The notes below the pieces were generated by a model. The model worked only from the letters and a program-made list of their open reading frames with translations. It was not told the DNA's origin and did no database searches. A program made the position numbers and the translations under genes. From Cytophagales bacterium (GTDB taxonomy: Bacteria > Bacteroidota > Bacteroidia > Cytophagales > Cyclobacteriaceae): a DNA stretch of 64,000 bases. Below, piece by piece: positions 52,983 to 60,343 of this stretch. Position 1 is the first letter of the stretch. Each line of letters opens with the position of its first letter. The stretch spans positions 682,001-746,000 of the forward strand of contig JAFLBQ010000001.1 of assembly GCA_017303805.1 (NCBI GenBank). The letters are read 5' to 3'.

Positions 52983-53828
52983 ATGAAAAACATTTTATCA
53001 ATTGCATTTCTGATTTTGGTATGGCAGGCAGAGGCGCAGGTACTTACCCCGCAACCCAGCCCTGCAGCATCCACATCTACCGTTGTAGGTTTAACCGATG
53101 TAAAAATTGACTATTACCGTCCCAGTTTAAAGGGCCGTAAAATTTTTGGTGAAAAAGATGTGATGTACCCCCATGGTACCATTTGGCGCACTGGTGCTAA
53201 TGCCGGAACAAGAATAACATTTAGCGATGACGTAAAAGTTGAAGGCATAGTGGTGCCCAAAGGCGAATACCTCATTTTTACCTGGCCCGGAGCAACGGAA
53301 TGGACCATTGCGTTGTACAAGGACTTAACTATTGGTGGAAATACCAACGCATACGATAAATCCAAAGAGGCAGCCAATTTTAAAGTGAAGGTTGAAAAGC
53401 TTGCTGCTCCCATCGAAACATTAACCATTAACATTGGTGATCTTACAGCCGATAGCAAGTCGGCCAAAGTGCAGATTGCGTGGGAGAACACTTCGGTAAA
53501 ATTTAAAGTAGAAGTGGACTATGATGCCAAGGTAATGAAGTCGATAGAGGCAAATACCAAGGTAAATCCTAATAATTATTTTCAGGCAGCTGTTTATTAT
53601 CTTGAGACTGGTAAAGATATAAAGCAGGCTTTGGAATGGATCAACCACGCTGCTGATGCTAACCCCAATGCCTTCTGGATTCTATATCAGAAAGCGCGCA
53701 TTCAAAAAGCGGCTGGCGATAAAGCAGGTGCTCTGGCTACTTCTAAAGCAAGCTGGGAAGGTGCCAAGCGAGACGGCAACCGCGATTACCAGGCGATGAA
53801 TGAAGAGTTGCAGAAAACCCTGAAATAA
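52983..53828 (+). CDS. DUF2911 protein with C-terminal TPR region
   Basis: 281 aa with a signal peptide (cut near AEA-Q). DUF2911 signature: VGLTDVKIDYYRPSLKGRKIFGEKDVMYPHGTIWRTGANAGTRITFSDDVKVEG, KGEYLIFTWPGATEWTIALYKD. The C-terminal ~80 residues form TPR-like helices (NYFQAAVYYLETGKDIKQALEWINHAAD, QKARIQKAAGDKAGAL). The role of this periplasmic family is unknown. Convergent with the symporter. Confidence 0.9.
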   Translation: MKNILSIAFLILVWQAEAQVLTPQPSPAASTSTVVGLTDVKIDYYRPSLKGRKIFGEKDVMYPHGTIWRTGANAGTRITFSDDVKVEGIVVPKGEYLIFTWPGATEWTIALYKDLTIGGNTNAYDKSKEAANFKVKVEKLAAPIETLTINIGDLTADSKSAKVQIAWENTSVKFKVEVDYDAKVMKSIEANTKVNPNNYFQAAVYYLETGKDIKQALEWINHAADANPNAFWILYQKARIQKAAGDKAGALATSKASWEGAKRDGNRDYQAMNEELQKTLK

Positions 53829-53835
53829 ACCTGTA

Positions 53836-53889
53836 GCAGCAGGCAGGAAGCAACAGGCTTTAAACTCTGATTGCCTTCCTGCCTACTGC
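53836..53889. terminator. Long hairpin between the convergent DUF2911 and symporter genes
   Basis: GCAG-C-AGGCAGGAAG (53836-53850) pairs with CTTCCTGCCT-A-CTGC (53875-53889): a 15-bp stem with one mismatch, covering the symporter stop codon. Probably a bidirectional transcript end or a REP-like element. Confidence 0.55.
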
Positions 53890-55586
53890 GTTTTTAGTTT
53901 TGGTTTATCTAAAAACTGAAGCACCCAGGCAACTACCACCACTACTACACATCCAATAATGTTGTAGTATAAAAAGGCAATCTCTTCGTAGAAAAAGAAG
54001 TAGCAAGCCAGCACAGTAGCCTCTCCCATAATAGCGGCTGCAAAAACAGCATTACTCCGCACCGATTTGAGATAAAATGCCACCAGGAAAATACCGAGTA
54101 TGGTTCCGTAAAAAAGACTGCCTACAATATTTACAAATTGGATCAGATTTTCGGCCTGGCTGGCTAACATGGCAAACACCATAGCTAACAAAGCCCACAT
54201 AACGGTGAAAGACCGGGATGCATACAGATAAAATTGTTCGCTACCGCTTCTCTTAATAGATCGTTTAAAGATATCGATGGTAGTAGTTGAAGAAAGTGCG
54301 TTTAGTTCACCAGCCATCGAGCCCATAGCTGCCGAAAACATAACCGCCAGAATAAGACCGATTATACCATGTGGTAAATGGTTGAGTACAAAATTTAAAA
54401 ACATGTAGTCGCGATCCTGGGTTTTAGCGCCCGGTAATGCATGAGCAATTGTTCTTTTTACAGAAGCCCGCACACTATCTTCTTTCTTTTTGGCAAGGTG
54501 GTATTCGGTTTTTGCGGATTGAATTAAGGCCTCATTGTGCGATTGAATGCCGGTTACCAGGCTTTGGATAGCTACTTGCTTATTGGAAAAAATCTCGTTG
54601 TAGCCTAATTCTAAATTAGCTAATGAATCGGCATAGGTAGTTTGCGCAGCCCGGTCTTTCAATACCTGATTATGAAAAACCGGTGGCTGGTTAAAAAGGT
54701 AGAAAACAAATACAAGCACCCCGATGAAGAGAATAATGAATTGCATTGGGATTTTTAAAAGGCCGTTGAAGATTAAGCCCATACGACTTTCTGCTAACGA
54801 CTTGCCCCCCAGGTAGCGTGCTACCTGCGATTGATCGGTGCCAAAATAAGAGAGAAATAGAAAAGTGGAAGCCAGCAAACCTGACCAGATGTTGAAACGA
54901 TCGCTCAGGCTGAAATCTGTTGTTACAAGATTTAATTTGCCCAATTCCCCGGCAATCTGAATGGTGTCGGTAAAAGATACCGACTCGGGCAATTTGTTGT
55001 AAGCTAAAATACCAGCCAGAATCATTCCACCCATTATAACTGTCATTTGCTGCCGTTGGGTAAGGCTCACCGCCTTAGTTCCGCCCATAACAGAATAGAT
55101 AATAACCAGCAATCCAATCAATACGGTGGTGAGGGCAATATTCCAACCTAAAATAGTAGAGAGCACGATGGATGGAGCGTAGAGTGTAATTCCTGCCGAG
55201 AGGCCCCGTAGAATTAAAAAGAGAATGGCAGCAAGAGTTCGTGTCTTTAAATCGAAACGGGTTTCCAGGTACTCGTAAGCCGTGTACACCTTTAGGCGAT
55301 AGTAGATGGGTACCATTGTAACAGCAATGATTACCATGGCCAGTGGGAGGCCGAAATAAAACTGGAGAAAGCGCATGCCATCATCCATCGCCTGACCTGG
55401 TGTAGATAAAAAGGTAACGGCACTGGCTTGCGTTGCCATTATAGAAACCCCAATCATCCACCACTTCAGGTTATTATCGCCCTTTAAATAGCCTTGCAGG
55501 TTTTTTGTTTCGCGGGTTTTCCAGGTTCCGTAAAGCACAATAAACAGCAAGGTGCCAAAAAGAATAACCCAGTCGAGTAAGCTCAT
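53883..55586 (-). CDS. Sodium:solute symporter family transporter
   Basis: 567 aa from the ATG at 55586, which overlaps the stop of a tiny upstream gene (ATGA). The longer frame to 55667 is unlikely. About 13-14 TM helices in SSS order, opening MSLLDWVILFGTLLFIVLYG, with KWWMIGVSIMATQASAVTFLSTPGQAMDDG, an SVMGGTKAVSLTQRQQ loop and SYFGTDQSQVARYLGGKSL. A cytoplasmic or periplasmic insertion of ~100 residues lies near 330-430. Substrate unknown; sodium-coupled sugar, nucleoside, vitamin or amino-acid uptake is possible. Confidence 0.92.
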   Translation of the reverse strand: MSLLDWVILFGTLLFIVLYGTWKTRETKNLQGYLKGDNNLKWWMIGVSIMATQASAVTFLSTPGQAMDDGMRFLQFYFGLPLAMVIIAVTMVPIYYRLKVYTAYEYLETRFDLKTRTLAAILFLILRGLSAGITLYAPSIVLSTILGWNIALTTVLIGLLVIIYSVMGGTKAVSLTQRQQMTVIMGGMILAGILAYNKLPESVSFTDTIQIAGELGKLNLVTTDFSLSDRFNIWSGLLASTFLFLSYFGTDQSQVARYLGGKSLAESRMGLIFNGLLKIPMQFIILFIGVLVFVFYLFNQPPVFHNQVLKDRAAQTTYADSLANLELGYNEIFSNKQVAIQSLVTGIQSHNEALIQSAKTEYHLAKKKEDSVRASVKRTIAHALPGAKTQDRDYMFLNFVLNHLPHGIIGLILAVMFSAAMGSMAGELNALSSTTTIDIFKRSIKRSGSEQFYLYASRSFTVMWALLAMVFAMLASQAENLIQFVNIVGSLFYGTILGIFLVAFYLKSVRSNAVFAAAIMGEATVLACYFFFYEEIAFLYYNIIGCVVVVVVAWVLQFLDKPKLKTQ

Positions 55587-55696
55587 GCAAAAGCTCGGGT
55601 TAGCCAGAAAAACAAGAGTACCTGCAAAATCATTATACCCAGCACTAACCAATACCAGGTGCTCCACTTTTTAAACACGGGGGGCTCTTCACTCAT
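55583..55696 (-). CDS. 37-aa single-TM companion protein of the symporter
   Basis: Too short for normal gene calling. It opens MSEEPPVFKKWSTWYW, then a single hydrophobic helix LVLGIMILQVLLFFWLTRAFA. Its TGA overlaps the symporter ATG (ATGA), so the two are translationally coupled. Similar tiny hydrophobic proteins are known to accompany solute symporters and may be an accessory subunit. It explains the longer formal reading frame upstream of the symporter. Confidence 0.7.
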   Translation of the reverse strand: MSEEPPVFKKWSTWYWLVLGIMILQVLLFFWLTRAFA

Positions 55697-55752
55697 AGCT
55701 GAAATGTAATAATAGCGATATGTAAAATTAATAAGAATGAGTGGTGAATGAA

Positions 55753-56229
55753 TCAGAGCCTGCCCTTTCGTTGACCATTGATGTAAAAATGGCCATCTGG
55801 TTCTGCATTTAAAACAATTTGCGATACCGGTTGTTTCTTTTCGTTGAGTAATTGAACTACATATTGGTGTGGGGCCACCCTGTCTTTCACATCGTCAGAA
55901 AATCCCCAGTCAAGCTTAATTATCATTTGTGCGGTACACTTTTTTTGTTGCACTATAACTCCTTTGCTGCTAATTACTTTAAGGCGTACTTCATTCGGGT
56001 TTAGGCTGGTAAGTTTTAGCTCTGTTTTCAGATAAGGTAACGGCCCGTTACGAACCGGCCGGTGCGGTGCATCGGGTGCCTCATAATCTGGTTTATCGGC
56101 TGGTGGCCTTTCCTTAAAAACATAGTCAAACTTAAAGTCAAACTCTGTATCAGGTTTAAAAGGAATAGCCGGCTGAGCGTTTACCCAATCATAAAAACCA
56201 CAAATCAGAAGTAGAGCTATTCGTATCAT
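55753..56229 (-). CDS. Secreted hypothetical protein
   Basis: 158 aa with a signal peptide (cut near VNA-Q). The mature protein has a Pro/Asp-rich start (ERPPADKPDYEAPDAPHRPVRNG) and a beta-rich core (YLKTELKLTSLNPNEVRLKVISSKG, VVQLLNEKKQPVSQIVLNAEPDGHFYINGQ). No family recognised. It lies 56 bp upstream of the symporter companion and may be co-transcribed. Confidence 0.7.
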   Translation of the reverse strand: MIRIALLLICGFYDWVNAQPAIPFKPDTEFDFKFDYVFKERPPADKPDYEAPDAPHRPVRNGPLPYLKTELKLTSLNPNEVRLKVISSKGVIVQQKKCTAQMIIKLDWGFSDDVKDRVAPHQYVVQLLNEKKQPVSQIVLNAEPDGHFYINGQRKGRL

Positions 56230-56293
56230 AAAAAGAATTTGCTTTGGGGCGTTGAGCGTTAAATTTTTTAGGAATTACAATTTACAAAATGGT

Positions 56294-56301
56294 TAGTTTT
56301 G
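56294..56301 (+). promoter_or_regulatory. -7 element (TAGTTTTG) for the PPIase gene
   Basis: TAGTTTTG matches TAnnTTTG. Transcription would start near 56308, about 32 nt before the ATG at 56340. No clear -33 box. Confidence 0.5.
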
Positions 56302-56339
56302 CAGCTCAATTTAACAACATTTAACAGATAGCAACTAAA

Positions 56340-56777
56340 ATGAAAACAGCCGAAATACAAACCGTCCATGGTACAATGAAAGTAGAGTTTTTTGAAGCCG
56401 ATGCACCTAATACTGTAAAGAACTTTACAGATTTGGCGAAGAAAGGTTTTTACGATGGGCTTAATTTTCATCGTGTGCTACCGAATTTTGTTGTGCAAGG
56501 CGGCTGCCCGAATAAACGAGGCGATGGCGGCCCGGGCTACACTATCAAATGTGAATTAACAGGTGGTAACCAATACCACGACCGGGGTGTGCTTTCGATG
56601 GCGCATGCCGGCCGCGATACGGGCGGGTCGCAATTTTTTATTTGCCACAATCGGGAGCGCACCAAGCACCTGGATCGTAATCATACGGTTTTTGGCAAAG
56701 TAGTAGCTGGCTTAGAAGTGCTTGATCAGATAAAGCAAGGAGATGAAATAATTAAGATTGTGGTGAGTGAGGGTTAA
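56340..56777 (+). CDS. Cyclophilin-type peptidyl-prolyl cis-trans isomerase
   Basis: 145 aa, a minimal cyclophilin without a signal, so cytoplasmic. Active-site residues are clear: FHRVLPNFVVQGGCP (Arg and Phe of the FHR and QGG motifs), MAHAGRDTGGSQFFICHN, LDRNHTVFGKVVAGLEVL. It speeds proline isomerisation during folding. Monocistronic with its own -7 element. Confidence 0.96.
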   Translation: MKTAEIQTVHGTMKVEFFEADAPNTVKNFTDLAKKGFYDGLNFHRVLPNFVVQGGCPNKRGDGGPGYTIKCELTGGNQYHDRGVLSMAHAGRDTGGSQFFICHNRERTKHLDRNHTVFGKVVAGLEVLDQIKQGDEIIKIVVSEG

Positions 56778-56830
56778 GGCCTAAGAATCAGTTTATTTCT
56801 TACGACAATCGTTCCTGAAATTAACGGTTA

Positions 56831-59200
56831 TCATTTTACTTGGAATGAAAACGCGGTAGTTCCGGGTAATCCGTTTTCTGAGATTCCATTTATAAAGGTC
56901 AAATAGGTACCTTTAAGGTCAGAAGTGGTGAATATAATTCGTGCTTCACCTCTGGAATTTGTTTGTATGTTAGGAACCCAGAGTAAGGGATTTCTAAAGT
57001 CAGGAAGTTTTTCCTCAACTAATTCCGATTCTTGATCGCCTGGCACGTAGAATTCTCGCTTGAGCTGTAGGCCTTCGTATTCAAGAACGGTTGCTTCAGG
57101 GTTGATTTGTATGCCATTAAATTTTCCGGTTTTTGATTTTAGCGAAAGCACCCCGTTAAAAACAAAGGGGCCATAAAATACTTTTCTGTTGTAAACCTCT
57201 ATCCCTTCAAAAAGCCCTGCCTGCAAACCGACTATTCGATCTGTATTCAAAACAGGTATGCCGTCAATTAAAACCAGTGGCTCATTTTCAAAGTACTCTT
57301 CACGAAGTTTATCAAACAGAAAAATTTTAGTTACAGCCTCTTGCTTGCGTACAATCACATCAGAGACGTATTCACTCAATGCATCTTTAACCAAAGGAAA
57401 TTCTACGTATTGATTGGTACGATAGGTTTTATCTGGTTTACCATACTGGGCAAAATCCTGAAGTTTAGGTTGAGTAAATTTTGGTTTAAAGAATAAAGAG
57501 GTGGCTTGAGCGTGTATGCTGTAATCTCGGATCAGACCTTTGTCACTCGAATCAACATTTAAAATCCAACCGGGATTTTGAGGGTACTTTTCAGTAAAAG
57601 GACTAAGTACAGTGAATGAGATATTCTTATCATAGCCCAACTCCTGCAGGAACAGTTCGTTTTGTCCCACTAAATTTTTGGTATAGAACGATGCTATTCC
57701 TCTGAAGTTGGAAATACTCGCATACAATTGATTGTGTGGAGACGCAGTGGATAGCAGCACTTTTGAATTCGGGATTGGCTTGTTGGTTTCATCGTGCACA
57801 ATAGCCCGAATAGTCATTCCTTCTGTATCGGGGCTAAACGGCATAGGTTGAAGTTGGTGGTTAATCACGTCTGTCCAAACAAACCTTCGCCATCCATGCG
57901 TTAACATAAGATTATCCAATGCACGCGAGCTGGTGGAATCAGAGTTACTCAAATAATACGCAGGATTTTCAATGGTACCTCTCAGATCAGAAGTCAACAT
58001 TAAATAGTTGATGATATTGATTGAGTCGTATTTTTGAAAGTTATCTGTCTTAAATAGTGATAGGGAGAATTTCCCTTTCAGCGGGTAGCCGCTGGCATCT
58101 TGTACCTTTAATTTAATTTCTGAAGCCTCGCGTACTGAAATGTTAGGGTTGGTAATTTCTGCATTAATCAAAGCCAAATTCATAGGCTTCTTAAAATAAA
58201 GCCGTTCGGCAGCAGGTGTGCCATACTTATCAAAAATAGTAATGTGGTTAATTCCATCTTCAAATCGGGTAACAGGCCATGACAGCCGCGCAACGCCTCC
58301 TGCATTTAATTTTACCCAGCTCCTATCAAGAATTTTTCCCCGTGAATGAACGAATAGTATAATGCTATCACTTTCGGAATTTATTGTTTGAGTTATTCTG
58401 GCTTTTACGCTATCGGCAACAGCGAATAGACGAATGGTACTTCCCTTCTGATGGATTGTGGGTAATTTAACTTCCTTCCATACTTTATCCACCCTGATAA
58501 ATGCCTTGTAGTGCTGATTTGGTTGCGGCTTAAAAAGAAGAGTTCCGATACCAAATTTCAATGGCTCGAATCGAGCAATCGTATCGTTCAACTGGTTTAC
58601 AATTCTACCTTTAATTCGCACACCTTTACTATTATTGGATACCTTGAAAGCTACGTTGCATTCGTGGTCGGCAACCAGGTATCCACCTTCCGGGTAAAAT
58701 GAAATAGTTGTAGAATCGCGTTTAGAATTTTCAGTAACCGGAATATTCTGAGGATTTACTACGGTAATTTGCTTTTTAAAATAGTATTCAACGTCAAAAT
58801 TTCGCATCCACGAAGTATAAGCCACGAGCCTATAATACCCCGTGCGGAGCGTGTCTGGAATAGCTAGAGAACCGTTTCCAAATGCATCTTGTAGGGCCAC
58901 TTTGGTTTGGACAATTGGCTTGTTTCCAGAATCAATTAATTCTAAAAAGGCAACTCGACTTAGCGTTAGTGGTTGGTGAAGCATTCCATCTACGCTGTAA
59001 ATGGAAAAATAGATAGTTTCACCTACCAGGAAATCATTTTTGGATGTATGGACAAATAGTTTTTCTTGAAGGGCTGCTTCCTGATACTGAACAAACCGCT
59101 CCGTTAAATCCTTGGAAGAAATTAGTTGAGCATTAGCAGCGAATGCAAGCAACAAAATGAAGCTGACTAGCGAAAAAGAGTATTTGGGTTGATGTTGCAT
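56831..59200 (-). CDS. MG2-like/TonB-plug-like surface protein in a TonB receptor operon
   Basis: 789 aa with a signal peptide (cut near ANA-Q). The N-terminal half has macroglobulin-type MG2 beta-sandwich features (VHTSKNDFLVGETIYFSIYSVDG, TLRTGYYRLVAYTSWMRNFD, ISFYPEGGYLVADHECNVAF). The C-terminal half contains a plug-like segment (EPLVLIDGIPVLNTDRIVGLQAGLFEGIEVYNRKVFYGP) and a final beta domain. This is a known Bacteroidota combination of unknown function. It follows DUF4249 by 6 bp as the last gene of the operon and presumably works with the receptor in uptake or surface binding. Confidence 0.78.
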   Translation of the reverse strand: MQHQPKYSFSLVSFILLLAFAANAQLISSKDLTERFVQYQEAALQEKLFVHTSKNDFLVGETIYFSIYSVDGMLHQPLTLSRVAFLELIDSGNKPIVQTKVALQDAFGNGSLAIPDTLRTGYYRLVAYTSWMRNFDVEYYFKKQITVVNPQNIPVTENSKRDSTTISFYPEGGYLVADHECNVAFKVSNNSKGVRIKGRIVNQLNDTIARFEPLKFGIGTLLFKPQPNQHYKAFIRVDKVWKEVKLPTIHQKGSTIRLFAVADSVKARITQTINSESDSIILFVHSRGKILDRSWVKLNAGGVARLSWPVTRFEDGINHITIFDKYGTPAAERLYFKKPMNLALINAEITNPNISVREASEIKLKVQDASGYPLKGKFSLSLFKTDNFQKYDSINIINYLMLTSDLRGTIENPAYYLSNSDSTSSRALDNLMLTHGWRRFVWTDVINHQLQPMPFSPDTEGMTIRAIVHDETNKPIPNSKVLLSTASPHNQLYASISNFRGIASFYTKNLVGQNELFLQELGYDKNISFTVLSPFTEKYPQNPGWILNVDSSDKGLIRDYSIHAQATSLFFKPKFTQPKLQDFAQYGKPDKTYRTNQYVEFPLVKDALSEYVSDVIVRKQEAVTKIFLFDKLREEYFENEPLVLIDGIPVLNTDRIVGLQAGLFEGIEVYNRKVFYGPFVFNGVLSLKSKTGKFNGIQINPEATVLEYEGLQLKREFYVPGDQESELVEEKLPDFRNPLLWVPNIQTNSRGEARIIFTTSDLKGTYLTFINGISENGLPGTTAFSFQVK

Positions 59201-59206
59201 TGTAAC

Positions 59207-60343
59207 TTACCAAAAATCAGGGGGTACTGGCGATCCGCCTTTTAATCTACAATCGAGACAATAGGGTGCAGCACCCGTAGCCTGAACGGGGTTTAATTGA
59301 AAAAATTCATCCCGCACAAACGTAACTGAAATTGGCATGTAACCTCCACCTAGTCTAAAAGCGGATTCAAATTGACTTAATATAAATGTTTCTGCCGGGC
59401 ATTTTGCATTGGGAATCGGATTTAGGTCATTGGCTAGAATAAAGATTCTTTTGTAATCTGTTGTGCTGGCTCCCATAAACCCAATTACTTTTGCTTGAGC
59501 ATTTTCATTTATAGAATAAATGTTTCCCTGAACTTCACTAGGTAACGGATCAAATAGCGATCCTGATATCGAAGTATTCTTCTCAATAATCTGTAAATAA
59601 TTATACGCGGCTTCAGTTAAACTCCTTTGCTCCACCATAATACTGTAGCGCACACTTGTTCGTTCTGAGTTAAGGAATATTTGTGTAAGCGGATAATTTA
59701 TGGTTTCACCTGCTAGCGGAGAATGCGACAACGTGAAGAGTTTATTAGGGCGTGCGTTACGCCAGCAAAAATACATTCTATTCATTTCCTCAGGGCTTCG
59801 AGGTTTAAACTCACCAAATTCGTAGTAATATGCTGATTGATAATCTGAATGAAGCTCCCAGGTCTCACTAAAATCCCACTTATAAAAGCTGGTTGCATTC
59901 GGAGCAGTTGTTTGAACGGATATAACAACTTGCGATTGGGTGATACTCCAGGTTACATCATTAATTGCTGTGGTAATACTAACAGAAACCCATTCAGATG
60001 CATATTCAGCGGCATCCCGGGTTATAATTCGGAGTCTGTATTTTTTATCAACCGGCAAACTAAGAGAATCGGTTTGGTATTTACCGCGGTCAGTTTCTGT
60101 TAGGTAAAACTGGTCTCCATCTTCGGCCTCAATACTTACTGACGCTCTAATCTCTGGATTTCTAACCTGTTGACCTAAAGGGATTACCCGGGAAAGTTCA
60201 ATAGTGGTTACTCGCTTAGTGCCAGCATGAATAAAGCCTTCAACAACCAAAAAGTCATCTACACCAGTTTCAAAATCCGGAATAAATGACTCCCGACAGC
60301 CTACTATCAGCCAAAGCAAGATGATATACCTTACCTTGTTCAT
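59207..60343 (-). CDS. DUF4249 lipoprotein (TonB-receptor partner)
   Basis: 378 aa from the ATG at 60343; a TTG one codon upstream is possible. Lipobox LIVGC near residue 15. Two beta-sandwich regions, beginning FETGVDDFLVVEGFIHAGTKRVTTIELSRV. A C-terminal cluster of Cys (PNAKCPAETF ... APYCLDCRLKGG) is typical of the DUF4249 family, which is almost always encoded next to a TonB-dependent receptor. The start codon shares a base with the receptor stop (TGATG). Confidence 0.9.
   Translation of the reverse strand: MNKVRYIILLWLIVGCRESFIPDFETGVDDFLVVEGFIHAGTKRVTTIELSRVIPLGQQVRNPEIRASVSIEAEDGDQFYLTETDRGKYQTDSLSLPVDKKYRLRIITRDAAEYASEWVSVSITTAINDVTWSITQSQVVISVQTTAPNATSFYKWDFSETWELHSDYQSAYYYEFGEFKPRSPEEMNRMYFCWRNARPNKLFTLSHSPLAGETINYPLTQIFLNSERTSVRYSIMVEQRSLTEAAYNYLQIIEKNTSISGSLFDPLPSEVQGNIYSINENAQAKVIGFMGASTTDYKRIFILANDLNPIPNAKCPAETFILSQFESAFRLGGGYMPISVTFVRDEFFQLNPVQATGAAPYCLDCRLKGGSPVPPDFW

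Noticed and set aside
55587-55667. Longer start for the sodium/solute symporter
   Set aside because: The extra 27 residues are the out-of-frame reading of the 37-aa companion gene, whose TGA overlaps the symporter ATG at 55586.
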